DNA of 64,000 nucleotides. It comes from Synaphobranchus kaupii. Taxonomy: Eukaryota > Chordata > Actinopteri > Anguilliformes > Synaphobranchidae. The position numbers and the translations under genes are program-made. Under the pieces are notes generated by a model that had not been told where the DNA came from, made no database searches, and was given only the letters and a program-made list of their open reading frames with translations. Shown here one piece after another: positions 25,785-40,146 of this stretch. Numbering within the stretch: position 1 is the first letter of the stretch; the number at the start of each line of letters is the position of its first letter. The stretch covers positions 15,121,066 to 15,185,065 of the forward strand of contig CM056383.1 of assembly GCA_029718625.1 (NCBI GenBank), in the 5' to 3' direction.

Positions 25785-28700
25785 ACATTCTCTGGACTCA
25801 CTGACTCGTGGACTCAAAGGCGCGTTCTCGTCAAATCCCTGAGTGCTTAGGGCTGCCCATTGTGAAAGCAGCGTTTTTGGCAAGTGCTCTTATACGGACT
25901 TTTCGCACCCTCTACCCGCACTTACTTTCTTCTCCAGGCAGTCAGAATATCTGTAACCGATAGGACAGAGCAGGAAAAATGTGATGCGTGTGGTGCAGAC
26001 TGCCATCAGGGGAAGTAGCAACATGCACATGCACCTTTGCTCCCAAAGGACATTTACTTTTCAAGTTTTACTGCTAGCGGTCGTAGCTGTTAAAGTCCAA
26101 GCTTTCGCTCCTTCCTTGAAGTCGCTCAACATCGGGATTTCAAGATCACAATCATCCTCCAGATGAACTGTCATCAAAGCAAGTTTATTCAAAAATTAAA
26201 TGCATAAAAAATGAGAAATCCATATCATTACATTTCCTTGCTCACCCTTTTGGAAGTGATTATATAAGTTTCTCCATCTCACACCCAGTTGCAGTTTGAA
26301 TATTAACAAGCAAGCGTTCTTCAAAAAAAAGTAGAGTCAACCCTTATCTTCACAGCAAGGCTCACAATTAGCATGCTTGGCCTGATGTTTTAGGCTTCTG
26401 TCCAAAGCCACTTGGAAAGGTATGCCTTTCCACAAGGAGAATAAACAGCTGTTCCACTCCCACATCTTAAACATTCTTTTCCTCCTGCCTTCATTTTCAA
26501 GCAAGGGCCTATAGAACAGTAATTAAGTAAAGAACACTTATTTTGGGAAATCTTTAGAACGGAAATATTCAACTTGTTCTTAAGATTTCCAAAAGAGAAG
26601 AAACCAAAATAATTTGTCACTTATGTTTTTGGAATGGGTGAAAAACGATTGCGATTATGTAAAAGGCATTTGGTGTGTGTCCTGTGTTGGAAAGGAAATG
26701 GGGGAAATAATTAAGCACAAAAGAAACAATATATGAAGACCTTTTTACTTATATTTCAGCAAATTCATTCATTGTCCTTTAGGGTGCAGTGTGCAATTTT
26801 GTCAGCAAATTGAGGGTGTATGACATTGGGGGAGGGGGTTAAAATTAATTAATGCAACATTCCCTAATTTATTTCTTTTGATTGAATTTGCTTACATGTG
26901 CTAGTGAGCTGGCTAACCTCTCACCCCCATTATTAATCTTCCTAGCCTCAGTGTACGGAAATCCCTTCGTTTGGGTGGCCAGGTACTTTACCTCTGAAAA
27001 AAGTACACTAAAATTATTCAAATGAACACCTAGGAAACACAACATTCAAATTGCTATAAAGTAGCTCTAACACCCAGAGATAAGATGCAGTAAATGTTAG
27101 TGAATTCTCTCTTTGATGTTCCTTATCAAGACTGCATTCTCTTAACTTAAAAAATATATATATTAAAAAAACGTGTTTTTCTTTGGATTCCGTTCGTATG
27201 GTACCATTATGCAGTGGGCACATTTAGAAATGGTTTCGAGTGGGATAAACTCCTGTGTGTTCAAATCGAAACTGGCAGAATGTCAAAGCATTTAGACACC
27301 GCAATAATCTAGCGCCATCTAGTGTTCACTGAATAAGAAGGGTCTAACCAGACCACTGAAGTCAGCTTGAAACTATTTTAGGACGGCAGTTGATCAAGTT
27401 AAAATCAAAACATGGTTATAATTTCTGATAAAATCATGGGATAGCCTGTTGGACATTGCATCATTGATATAGAAAACGGGTGCAAAGTTAAGTTGTAATT
27501 TTGAACTTAAGACAAAAACATAAATGCAGACAAAATGCAATCACACCAAGCCATCAGTTTTTAAAGGCTCTGCCCTAGATACTATTTCAGAATAATTTCT
27601 AAGTTTTAAAATAACCTACAACCAATGTAACAATTTCTGAGCTATTGGAAAATAAACTTCACTGACATAATATGCAGACCTCTCAAACCATCAGTAATGA
27701 TACACAACTAATATAACAAATAAGGATTTAAAGACTTCCAGTACTTCTACAAGATGGCTGCAAAGAATTCTCTTTGATAAATAAATAATTTAAGAGCAAT
27801 AATATTTTGCCTTTCCACATGCCTTTCCTTACTAAATTAAGCTGTGATATTTCAGGACTATAAACATAAATAAGTTACTCTACTTCTAACCCACAAAGCT
27901 TACACCTAGCACCAGGCATTCTGGCAGCAGACCAGGACAACAGCAAAAGAAAATATCATCATACCATACGTTAAAGTTAGTTCAGGTAATGCCGTTATTA
28001 AAACTTATGGTGAAAAAGGGTATACCAGAAATGTAAAAGATTCATATAAATTATTATTTTTTCCTTAGTCTTTTTACTCTCCCAATTTTCTCTAGAACCG
28101 ATTTGTCCAAGTACTTTCCAAGTTTAATTTCCTGACGACTATTCTTTTTTTTATGCAATTGTTTAAAGATGCTGGCAAGGAGCCCTGGAATACATTCTGT
28201 AGCAGACCTGCGTGGATTGCAGCTTCAATCAGGTTTTACAGCGAAAAGGAAAGACCAGAACAAAATCTGGTTACAGGCTTGTATGTTCTCCACACACCTA
28301 CAGCTGAGGCAGTATGTCATCTTTGGGTTATCCACCCGATTACTGTAAATAAGACATTCCACAATTAAAAACTTACAGTACAGCACCCTACCTCTCTGAT
28401 AACAGGATCAAATTGAATCACTTTCTCTTTTCTTTATTCCAGTTAAAAAAGAACAAAAAAATATAAAATATAAAAAAATAATTGCCAGGAAAGATTTGCC
28501 AGTTGTATCATTCCTTAGCCATTTTGACCAATATTGTAATAAGACGCTGAGCAATAGACTTTAAATGGAAAATATAATTAGTGCATTAGTTTGTCGAAGC
28601 ATTTATGAGATCACAAATCCATCGGATTTTCAGAGCTCATTCTAAAACCCATACATCACTGTCAAGACTGTTTAGATGGAAAATGTGTTCATTTGTTTCC

Positions 28701-29156
28701 CAGCACAAAAGATGCGGCTCAGATTAATTTATCCTTCAGTACAGGCTGAGTAGATATGACAGCATCATTACCAGATGCAAAGGTTTCAGATTGTTTACTT
28801 CATTAAAAATAGAAACTTTAGGTTAGTTTGCTATGGGCAAACAGATACTGAAGTGATAACCAACATATCATGAAATGGTAGAAGAATAACATTTGTGGCT
28901 TGACTGGGACTAGTAATGTTACAGCCCAAAATGGTAGAAGCAGCAACAAATAGTTTCAGAATAGGTTTAATCAGGTGAATGCGCTTGTGTTTCTCCATAT
29001 TTTAAGTCACCTAAATGAATGAATCACCAATTAATAAGTGAATCATAAACAATTACATTTAGTATTATTAGAATATATGGTGCACATATTATTCTGCACA
29101 TATCTCACAATGAATGGTGTGACGATACCGTGGGGATCTATGGTACAATGAATTTC

Positions 29157-29175
29157 TTTTTTTTTTTTTTTTTTT
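29157..29175. repeat. Poly-T run
   Basis: Nineteen consecutive T followed by AAACCC. It could be the tail of an antisense-inserted retroposon, but no SINE or LINE body is recognisable beside it. Confidence 0.85.
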
Positions 29176-31865
29176 AAACCCTTAGATGTGAAATTCATAA
29201 ACTTACACATTCCATCTCTCACATACCAAGAATACATGCTATACAAGTGCAGTGCTCCCTCTATTGGTCACAGAAAGAAAAGTCTATGTGCCACAATTTG
29301 AAACAAAGATTTAATGAGTCCTTCACCAGGAATAGGTCTAAGGTAAAAATGTAACCATCAAGGACCTTTCCTCATGAATTCAATGAAAAGTGCACACAGA
29401 AGCTACCCTTCACCCCTTATGTCCACCATTTTAAATGCATGTTACAAATCGGCTGGTTATTTTCTGTTGCATCCCTGATGTGCAATGTGACAGCTGGTTC
29501 ACCCTGGCCTGCTACACAAGTCAGTTTCATGTGTCTGTCTACCTTCTCTAGACTTACGTTTAATAAGATTTCAGGGAGATTTGACTAATGGATTATGTGA
29601 TATTTTATATAAAAATCAACATGTATAAATATTATTTTGGAAGGAAATATTTTCTATTCCCATTTGAAGCATAACTTTTTTAATGAATGATATAAAAAAC
29701 ATTGATGGTCCAATGATGCATTTCCTCAAACCTGCATGATTTCTTGGACTTTTTCCAAGATTATAACGGTCATGTGATTAAAATTCTGGGCAAGCTCAAA
29801 CTGTCAAACAGCAAATTCAAGAGCAAAGACATATTGGTGGAACAAAAATGAGATCGAGTCCTTTCATAAATCGAAGACTTGTCAAACTGAAAACACAGGA
29901 CGGACCTCCCACCATTTCTGCTAATGCTACTGACACGACAGGGTTATTGTGCTTCTGACACGAAGCAATCCCAAGGAATACCGTGACAAAAGGAATAAGA
30001 AAGTATTGACTGACAGGATGGTAAGAGGGAAGAGAAAGGAGAAAGGGCAGGGAAAGAAAAGACAAGTTCATGAACGAGGGAAAAGTAGAAAGAGCCGGCA
30101 CTCCGAGGTCTCCTATTCCGTGCCATCGCGTTATGTCAAACTGATAGTTCCGTGCTGGCATTAGTCACTGAACTTAAGCCTGCCCGTTGTCTTGATATTT
30201 TACTCAAATTCACATTCAAAGTGGAGTCCATGCATTTATGCCAGAGGCCTGTGGTAATCAAATGAAGTGCAGACTTGATCCAAACAGTTTATCCCCTCTA
30301 CGGTATAAGACCTGAAGATAAGGGGGAGGCAATAAACTTATTCCAGTGCTACTCTTCTGGACTAAGTGTCAAAGTAAAAAGAGATTGTAGCCTATATGAA
30401 GGCTGCTCTAATCCAAATGCAAGTGCCAGATCTAAGCCAACTGCATCCCACATCTGTTTGCATCAAAGCCACTGTCAAGTGATTAAGGTCATACATAATA
30501 TTTTCAAATATATTTAAAGTTCACTGCCCCCCCACCCAATCCAAAATCACATATGGTTCAGAACCATGTCATTCCATTAAACGGCTGTTATGAAATAGAT
30601 GGAGTAAACGCAATACGAGAGGGAAACAGATAATTGTCTAATGCCCTAAGCTCCCTTGCTTCGATGGCCATTTAGATGAGGTTAACCATTAACTTTTTCC
30701 ATGTCACAGAGTACTCTTGTTCTGGCAGCTCCCCTCGCAGTATTCACAAAAGACCAAAGACTGGGGGTGGGAAAAAGGCCAACTACTCAAGTTAATTTGC
30801 CTAATCCTATAAGCAAGATATAAGGGCTACATCTGTACCTCTTTGGCACACATTCAACAAGGATAGTCCAGCTGTTTCAAGATGGCATCTTTGCTAGATA
30901 TTTTAAAAAAAGTAATACACATAGGTCATTCACTTACATGAACAGGCTGGCAAGACCGATTAAAAACAGAAGGGGAAAAGCTTGTATATTTAAAGACATG
31001 GTTGACATTTGCACGGAAAAAAATTCAAGGGGTATAGAGATGGAACTGAAGTGGCACAAAAGTTCAGTTTCACACTGTAAGCTCTCTATGACGGTGTGTC
31101 CTTTACAATTTTTAAGCTCTGTTGCACTGCAGTCGTCTATGGTTTGTGTTCAACGAGCTTGGATTTCTAAAGTCGGAATCAGGAAATGGAAGCATGATTT
31201 GGGTGCATTGATTTAGTTGTAGTTTCAATGTGTTCTAGCCTCTCATTTCCTAAATAAAGGGAAACCTGTACTGTGTCAGGATTGGATTATAATTTAGACG
31301 GGCAAAAATATTAACATAAGTGAACGCTGATTATTTGCCAAAGCATGTGGCCACAAACAAAAAGAAAACACACTGCACCCACTGTGGATGCTCCCTTAAA
31401 TTATGGCTTTGTGACTGAATAATAGTCACAGCTAAATTTGATCAGTAATGTGTACCACTCAAATTCATGAAGGTAGTTGCTCAAACTCCTGGACCATCGA
31501 TGTGACAGAGCTGAAGTTCAGTTAAGAGATGGGATGGTACACACAATCCTCACGTCTATCAGAAATAGAACATCCAGGCAGCCGTACAATGCACAAAGGC
31601 CAACATTTTTTTAAACACCCAAGAGGCATTCGTAAGTGGACAGTCGAAGAAGAAAAAGAACAAGGGAGAAGTTCAGGCCTCCCCACAATGGGAAGGCGGA
31701 CCTGAACAACTAAAACACAACAAACCCGAAAACAGAAATGAGAATATCAACGAAAAAGTGAACAACAAAACCACTGTGGAAACTACCATGTTGGCCAGCA
31801 GCAGAGCCATAAAAAAACTGATTTCTTTTGGAGAGGCTATATAGGCTCCAGAAGGCCTGTGAGGA

Positions 31866-32018
31866 CATTTCCCAATTAGCACAGGTGCAGTCATTTCCCA
31901 ATTAGCACAGATGCAGTCATTTCCCAATTAGCACAGGTGCAGTCATTTCCCAATTAGCACAGGTGCAGTCATTTCCCAATTAGCACAGATGCAGTCATTT
32001 CCCAATTAGCACAGGTGT
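31866..32018. repeat. 26-bp minisatellite, six copies
   Basis: Six tandem units built on CATTTCCCAATTAGCACAGG plus TGCAGT start at 31866, 31892, 31918, 31944, 31970 and 31996. One site alternates G/A between units in the order G, A, G, G, A, G, so the array looks like a duplicated three-unit block. Confidence 0.93.
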
Positions 32019-32729
32019 TTAAGACTCTTAATCAACACAGGAGAAGGGGAAAAGGCACCCAGGCCGTGTCCGAATATGATCCCTTCACCCCTTTGAGGGT
32101 GCATATTTGAGTTTCAAAAAGCTTTTTAGTGGGCAACTTTTTCTCAGAAAAGGGGGCACAAATTAAAATCCAATCCTTATTTCCAGGGTTTTGAGGGGAT
32201 TCAGGAGCACAGTCATCTGACAATTTCAGGAAGTAATGCTGTGTTCAAATGATCTCGGAAGACCGAATATTTCCGACTTCCGAGAAGAAAAAACGATTTG
32301 GACGTGACAATATATGAGTATATTCGGGAGCACACTTTTCAAGAAGCACGCAAACATTTTGGTCACATAAACATGACGTGCAGCTTTGTTTTAAAAATAT
32401 GGTGCAGCTTCGCTCACGTTTTCCTTCAACAACAACAAAAATAGTGTGGAGGATATTTTTTGCATATTGCACATTGCATAATAAACAGTATACAGTAAAC
32501 AGTACACAGCTGCTAGTACACAGGAGACTGGACTCTGACACAGCCCTTGGGTTCATTCCAATCGCTTACAGTATTTTCACTCCTTGCATCTCTTCTTAGC
32601 TTCACCCAACGGAGGATGCAAGGAAGAGATTCAAGGATGAGATATGAGGACGGAGGAATCAAGGCAACATATATTAGGCAAATGGAACATACTTGCTCAG
32701 TCAAGCATCAGTTTGAAGCGACGTAAATT

Positions 32730-32776
32730 TCTACATTACATTACAATTATTTGGCAGACACTTTTATCCAAAGCGA
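32730..32776 (+). repeat. Fragment of the dispersed repeat seen at 7695
   Basis: CTACATTACATTACAATTAT is followed by TTGGCAGACACTTTTATCCA and AAGCGACGTA, which matches the start of the family represented at 7695-7895. Only this short head is present. Confidence 0.55.
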
Positions 32777-34084
32777 CGTATAATAAGTGCATATTGAAGG
32801 TATTTTATTTCTTCTATTTCTATTTCTAATGACGCGTTGCACACATATTATGCGTACACTTAACAAATGTCTTTTAGTTTCTTTTTAAATGAATAAATGT
32901 GGCTTGGGTAGGCCTAAAGGAATGAGTGCCATTATGGATTATATAAATGGAAAGTAATGGTAAGATTAGATTTGTGTCGTGGTGTTCTGGCCATATTTCA
33001 AACTGTGGCCGATGTGGAGGTGGGTCATTTATAGCCTACATCACGCATTCCTAAAAAAAACTTCCGCAAAGGCTACAAATGTGTATCCTTGCTGAAGCCT
33101 ACTCATTTCTCGCTCCTCACTCCTCCAAGTAGCATTTAGCAAATTGAAATGTACTTTAGGATGGCGGACCTCGATCGATTTCCACATCACACTAGGACCA
33201 AGGAGACGAGAACAGATAAAGAAAGCGATTGGAATGAACGCCTACACACTCATGCATAACGCCTTGTGTAGTACAAAATTCTGGGCCCTCTGCAACAGAG
33301 TCTCTGTGGGCCCCCTTCCCAAAGCAAACTTTTGAACTGGGTAGTCAGTTCCACTATTACCCCCACTATGACACCCCTGGGTAGACACACATCCAGAGTT
33401 CTACAAGTGTTAATGGTTTCCTGACACAAGATTTGATGTCAGGTCATGTTGCTGTGGCACTAATTGCAATAATGAAGTCTACAGTGAGTGATAATCAGTG
33501 TACCTCAGACCACTTTGAGCTCTTGCAGAAATCAGGAATACAGTTTCCACTGTATAGAGCCTTCATTTTCATGCTGTGGAGATGACAGCTGTAATAACTG
33601 AGATGATAAATTACAATGGAAATCATTTTAGGCCCTGTCACTTAACTGACAACACTTTATTATAATGAGGTGACAGACACGTGTCCCTCCTCCTGCACAG
33701 ACGCATGTATACAGGGACAGATAATAGGCTTATTGAAAAGCATCAGAGCCTAGCACTTAATCATTCATCTACATTATCCTCCCTCAAGTAAATGACTATG
33801 TGCTAGAGTGCCCTCATTAAAATGTATTAAAAATGGCAAGGCCATTGTTCTCCTCCTGCTTCCGTTTCCCCAAGAAAAAGGTTGAAGCATGTCACACTCA
33901 ACCTCTCCTTCTGCCACTGAGGTCTTTGGGCCACTAACGCTCAACGGTCAATCTGTGGTCCAAACAAGCTTGTCACAGGCCTATCTGTGATGCTATTTAC
34001 ATAGTAAGAGTAATGTCCATGTGTTTTATAGTGTACAGCAGGGATATTCAAATTTTACATCACATTTGTTAATTTAGGTGAGGG

Positions 34085-34272
34085 GTCTCAGACTCGAGTC
34101 CTGGAGGGCTGCAGCATCTGCTGGTTTTTGTGACTTCCTTTCAATCAGCAGACAATATAGGCTTTGGAAATAAGGTTTGCAGACTCTTTAGCCAATCAAT
34201 GATTTAACTTAGCACTTAAGTGCAGGGACACATCGGAAACCAGCAGACAAAGCGGCCCTCCAGGATTTGAGA
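34085..34272. mobile_element. MITE-like element with imperfect inverted ends
   Basis: The left end contains GTCCTGGAGGGCTGCAGC followed by a TCTGCTGGTTT block. The right end contains AAACCAGCAGA followed by GCGGCCCTCCAGGA, its imperfect reverse complement. It is about 190 bp, non-coding, and of a type widely dispersed in fish genomes. Confidence 0.5.
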
Positions 34273-36397
34273 TACCTGATTTAGGGAATGAAACCAGTGT
34301 TTCATTCAAGGAAGGATAGCCCCCATCTAGGCTCCTTACTGGAAACCTGTAGGTGCCACATGAGTAGGTAGGGGTCACTAGTACAGTAGTAACCTTGAGA
34401 AACCCAGATGAATGTAGTCCATCCTACCCCACTAGTAGGACAAACCAATCCATGCACACCAATGTAGGCCTTAAGTGTAATAAAATTAAATTTAAAAAAA
34501 AATACAATAAAATCTAAGTGCAAGGGTAAGAATAAAAGCTAGTCATTTTGAATCTTTCGATTTACGAATTATTTACCAGCTGAGTTACTGGGGATCCCCA
34601 GAAAAATATATTTTTTAAAAAGTGTACAATAGGCGTTCAAGGGTAGCTCAAGACTGCACCTTTATTAAGGGTCATAGCAGTATAATTGCAAATACAATTA
34701 AGAGTAAACAGAAACAAAGAGCAATTTGCTCGTTTTTATGAACTGCAAACAAGTAATCATGAAAACATTGCCTCTGATGACATGACTAATTGTGTTTTGA
34801 CAGAAGAATGTCATGCCAGAATGATAAATTACATTTCCTGAACCAACTACGGTAAAACTCTTTTTTTCCTCGACAGTCAAGTTACACAGTCTGGGAAAAG
34901 GGCACTGTTAGAGGTTCTACTGTTGTTCTTGGTGCCTAAGCCTCTCATTTATGAACATATTCCTTTCCTTCAAAAACACATGTGACTGACCATTAGTCTA
35001 TATATCCTGGACCAGCAGAAAAGATAACAGTCTGACTACCATGATACCTGTAGTTCCCTTTGATCTAAGAAAGTAGTCTATTAATAAGCGGCCCCATTAA
35101 ATCAATCTAAATCTAACCATAATAACTCCCTCATCTGATAACAATGAGAATAATGGGTTGTCATGCATGAAGAGAAATGGGTAATCACGGACTGTTTTCT
35201 TTAATTAGGCCCGATAAAGTGGACAGGCAGATTCGGAGCAGGAGACACATTAATCATGAACAAGGTAGCAAATTATTTAATTACTCGGGAGTTGGGAGAA
35301 GGAGGTGCGTGGGAGTAACTGGAAGTTGGCGGCCGGGCGAGAACGCTAGCGGGGACATGGACGTTCGTGATTGAGTGAAAACGCAGCCAGATTCAAGGTA
35401 AATCAATGAACGGATTACCTCACCTGCCAAAAAAATGACCCATGTTTCCGTTACTGAGAGAAATCTCATTGCGTCTTGCAGGACTCTCTTCAGCTAAAGT
35501 CGATAATGAGGTTACACCACCAGAAGAGTACACGACAGGAAAAAAAATCTATAATTTTTCTGCCTCTGCCGTCTGACTCCCAAGATGCAGGTACCAATTG
35601 CTTGTCTGACCGGACTTCCTTCTTATGATTACAACATAAATGACCTTTTACAGTAACTGTATTTATTGATTCAATGACTGGAAGGCTGTCTGGAGATTGA
35701 GATCTGGTGAAGGTATTCCTGTTCGTCAGTATATCTCAGCAAAAAATGTTTTCAATGTAAAGAAAAAAGAAGATAAAAAGCCGTGTTACATGTGAAACAC
35801 AGTCTATGCATTTTTGAAAAGACAATTATTGATATCAAAGTCTCGATATCAATTACTTTCACTTATATGTTTCAGAGAAACTAAACAATAAACTATTCCA
35901 AAGAAATGCTGTCAGTGTTTGTCCTACATTTACTCACGTAACTTCACCCAGTGATTATTCATCTTGGCATCTCTCCCATTTGGTACCTTCAATTGTGATG
36001 TTGTGTCACATCAAAAAAACAAATCCTTAAAGGGACAATTCCCTTTCTGGAGTTTATTTTTATATTACTTCAGTTTTAGTGTATGTTTTCGATTGGCCCA
36101 GAAAGTTTACTTAGATACGTATAGAAGTTTCAGATGACCTGCATGCTTTACAATGGCTGATATGGGGCATTCAAGGGTTTGTATTTTGATGCAAGGAAAT
36201 GCACTTCAAAAAGCATCTTACACTGTGATGTTATGCCACCAGTGGTTATGCTTGTTTATATTAACAGATATAAACATAAATACATACAGACAATACCATT
36301 AATGTCATTTTCGGTTGGAACAATTTCCTATAGCACATTCAACCTAAGAGCCCTGCGCTCAAATAAATGAATGCTGGCACAATATTAAAAAAAGATA

Positions 36398-39382
36398 CAG
36401 TGAGCAACATAATTCATTGGACAGTGACACATTTTTTGTTATTTTGGTTTTGTACTCTAGCAGTTTGAGTTTGAAAGGATACAATGAGGTTGAAGTGCAG
36501 ACTGTCAGCTTTAATTTGAGGGTATGTTCATCCATATCGGATGAACCGTTTAGAAATATAGAACCTTTTGTACATAGTCCCCCCCATTTTCGGGCATCAA
36601 AAAATATTGGAGAGTTTAACATAATGTAGAATAAAGTAATCATTTTTAATATTTGGTCACATATCCTTTGCATGCCATGACTTCCTCATGTCTGTGACCC
36701 AACAATATCAAAAGACTCTTGATATCTTATTTTCTGGTACTCTTACAAGCAATACTATAACTTCTCTGCATTTGAATGGATCTCTATGGGAATTGGGGGG
36801 TTGGACTAGATTTAGCTGTAAATTATGCTGGAACAGTATGGAATACATGGTTGGCGAAATGGCTGTAAGTCATCAAGGGTCTGAGGTATCAAATGAGCCT
36901 CAAACCATCAATCTGCTGCCAGATATGCAGTAGATATGGATAGATCACTTTAAGGGTTGTTTCTCCTGACAAATTTTCCTATTGAACTCTATGGAAAAAT
37001 AAGTCAGGAGAAGAAACCCTTCAAGTTATCCATCCATATCTACTGCATATCTGGCAGCAGAGTGATGGTTTAAGGCTTGTTTGATACATCAGACCCTTGA
37101 CAACTTAGAGCCATTTAGCCAACCATGTGTTCCATAATGTTCCAGTGTAATGTACAGCTAAATTTAGACCCACCCCCAATTCCCATAGAGATCCATTCAA
37201 ATGCAGAGTGGTTATAGTATTGCTTAGGAGTACCAGAACATAAGACATCAAGGGCCCTATCTTGGCGATCTTGGCGCTTAGTCTAAGAACATGGCGCTAA
37301 GTCCATTTAGGGCGTGTCCAAGTCTACTTTTGCTATTTTAACGGCGTGTTTTTTGGGCGCTAAGCACAGCGCAAGGTGCAACTGGGCTGAACCTAGTCTC
37401 TTCATTAATTATAGGTGTGTCTTGGGCGTGACATGCAATAAACCAATCAAAATGTCATATCCCATTCCCTTTAAAAGCCTGCTTTTCCACCTTGGCGGAT
37501 TGCTTATGATGGCGAAACAGACATGCTCGTGCGTGTTTAGTGCAATCAAGGAATCGGCTATATGGATCAGTAGCAGTAGTAGTATTATGAGTTCCCGGTA
37601 ATTCCTGACAGTGCTGTTTACGAAATATATGCTGTTAAATTTTGTTAAAAGCACCTGCAACAGCTGAGAATAAGCGACCAATTGCTTCCTTCTCACCTTA
37701 GAAAACACCAAATTAGCTTGCTTGTTTAACGAATTTCGTTTTGATTATGCAATGAACTCATGTTCAAGCTTCATCCGAAGTTCATTAGGCTACCTGCATT
37801 CTAATTTTCATTAATAACATATCTAACGTTATTTTGCCTTAATGATGACACTAAATACAACAAATCTGTCAGGTTGGCAACCCATAGGTTCAGCATATTT
37901 TCCCTTGTTTTATAATGTCCTGCTTATGGAAATGTGACCAACCTGTTTAACTGGTAGCGTAATACTTTAAAACGATTCACTTTCCCAGGAAGACCATGAA
38001 AAGTGTGATGTACAGCAGGGGAAACAGACCTGCTCATGTAAAGCGAACATGCAGATAATGTAATTAAAATTAATTGTAAATTAATTGTGTAACGTGCTGC
38101 AAATTTAGTTTCTAATTAGACGCTTAGTTCTCTTTAAAATGTTTTGTTCAAGTTATGGAATAACAGGTGAAATCAGCGGGGTTTTAATAAGCTGAGGGTA
38201 TGGAAACCTTGTCACTGTACTTTAAAAAATATGAAGGACGAAGAATAGCTAAGGTTAGCCTACAATTCAGTTAACATGATGACATTTATCTCCGTTTTTT
38301 AACCATAGTCTATCGAAAAAAACATTATGCACAGCGATTCCGCTGTAGCCTAGGCTATTTGAAAAACAATAAAAGCAATATTCACTGGACAAGGTTTTGA
38401 ACTTTTTTCAGTCACAAACCATTGTACTTACTTACAGGCTGTATTCCTAGATAAACAGAGCTGTATTATAATGACATCTGAAGCGCATTTTCAGAACGCA
38501 AATGTCCGTCTATTGCAGTACGCGAGTTTTCCATTGAATGACAATTCACGCATTAGGTGCAAATGACAATTTGCGCATTAGGCTTGATATAGGTGATATC
38601 AGCTTTTTAATGGATAGCCATTGTCCCGTACCATCGCACATCGCCTGGATGTTGATGGAGTGGGCTGAGAGCAATGTAATGTGGCATCGTTTCCCTTCGC
38701 TGAGGGAAAGGTATGTGGACCTATGGAACCTTTTATTATTATGCATTTTTGATATAGCCTACACAATAATAATATTTCACATTGTGATCTAGATATTTTA
38801 GTCATGCTTGTGCACGCCCCTGTGTGTAACAGACAGGAGGGTATGCGCGTTGTGCACACGCCTATGTAGACGCACTTATATGCGCCGTTAAAATAACATG
38901 TAAACAACTGCGACATGACTTTAGACCAGGTTTGTGGTGGTTCTAGCGCAAGTGCTTTCTGCTGGCTCAAGATAGCAATACGCCAAAAAGAATCCTGGCC
39001 ACTCCTCATCTTAAGACCAACACGCCCAGTTCACTTGTGATGGCGCAAGAATACATGCTAGTTAAAGGACGTGAGCGCTAGGTGTTATTATGGACCTAGC
39101 GCCGGGTGTAAGATAGCAAAGACACTTGCGTTTGGGTTAGCGCCGCTTTGCGCCGGGTGTAAGATAGGGCCCCCAAGAGTCTTTTGATATTGTTGGGTCA
39201 CAGACATCAGAAAGTCATGGCATGCAAAGGATATGTGACCAAATATTAAAAATTCTACATTATGTTAAACTCCAATATTTTTGATGCCCGAAAATGGGGG
39301 AGACTATGTACAAAAGGTTCTATCATTTCTAAACGATTCATCCAATATGGATGAAAATACCCTCAAATTAAAGCTGACAGTT
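36398..39382 (+). mobile_element. Foldback element copy C, interrupted by the second Harbinger-like element
   Basis: The left arm starts CAGTGAGC after TA (36396-36397) and contains TTGGACAGTGACAC. The arms meet in a palindromic centre near 36985-36995, and the right arm is split at 37251 by the 1.9-kb Harbinger-like insertion, resuming at about 39174. The right arm ends near AAAGCTGACAG (about 39372-39382), lacking the outermost part of the left arm. The ends resemble mariner/Tc1-type termini. An 81-codon open frame (36688-36933) lies in the left arm. Confidence 0.65.
37252..39172 (-). mobile_element. PIF/Harbinger-like DNA transposon, copy 2 (inverted)
   Basis: The 1921-bp element begins GGGCCCTATCTTGG and ends GTAAGATAGGGCCC, in the opposite orientation to 13565-15532. 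CAA precedes it (37249-37251), and CAA follows after one extra C (39174-39176). The related foldback copies at 18080 and 23645 keep a single continuous sequence at this point, so they act as empty sites and support CAA as the target duplication. An open frame of 136 codons (38599-39009, minus) extends the one shared with copy 1; its product is unrecognised. Confidence 0.72.
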
Positions 39383-40146
39383 TATTTTCAGCTAAACTTT
39401 AATTATCATCCATTTCATATTTTAGTTTTTACCATAACCTTTTCAAAGATTCCAAATGTTGTGCAAAACAGCATTGTGACTGAAATCATACTGAAATTCA
39501 AAAAGCCAAACAGCCTATTAAACGCACCATAAACATTTTCAAATAGTTAATGGAAAACACAACAATGTGTGTCCATTTATCAGAGTTCAGTCCAAACCAA
39601 TAGGAAGGTACTGCCTTTAAAGATGCTGTGTGTAGGAGAGGCCTCTACATGTGTTTTTTTTGTCTGTCGCAAAACAGAAAGTGTTGTTGTTGTACCAAGT
39701 GTTGTATACTATACAATCTCTGGTTGTACTGCGTTCTAATGTTTTATGAATAAATGCTACATTACTAGCTAGCTGTCCAACTAATATAGTGAGCAGAAAC
39801 GACCTTTTGCAGTAGGCAACAATGTGTTTTCATATATATTTATGCAATAAAATGAAGACCCTGGTGCTAAAAGTACTGAAGTCACAAAATGTCTATTTTG
39901 AGAAAATGAAAACCGAAAATATCACTGATCCATAAAATCAGCCATTAAAAGTTTTGCTGTTTTTATGCATTGCTTAGGCACCTTTTCTGTTAACAATATT
40001 TATAGGGTGGACTTAGCTAAACAAATACAAAATGTTTCTATGCTCAACTTAATTGTCTAAAAATGTGACTTCGCGTAGCCTACTTTTAGCACCAGGGTCT
40101 TCAAATACTGTCAAAGAACGTAGCAAAGATAGCCAAGGTTAGTTAA

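Larger units (their letters stand above)
24550..31865. other. Long intergenic stretch, no gene seen
   Basis: About 7.3 kb without a supportable gene. It includes a homeodomain-core-rich patch (24730-24860), a MITE-like inverted pair (25531-25784) and a T run (29157-29175). Several moderately AT-rich stretches (27,400-29,000) have no internal repeats. It is a reasonable place to look for zeb2 enhancers, but nothing in the sequence alone proves conservation. Confidence 0.4.
32019..36397. other. Intergenic DNA with dispersed repeat fragments
   Basis: No supported gene. It holds a short copy of the repeat seen at 7695 (32730-32776), a MITE-like inverted pair (34085-34272) and an AT-rich patch with homeodomain-like cores (about 35080-35290). 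The short open frames in it show no recognisable product. Confidence 0.4.
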
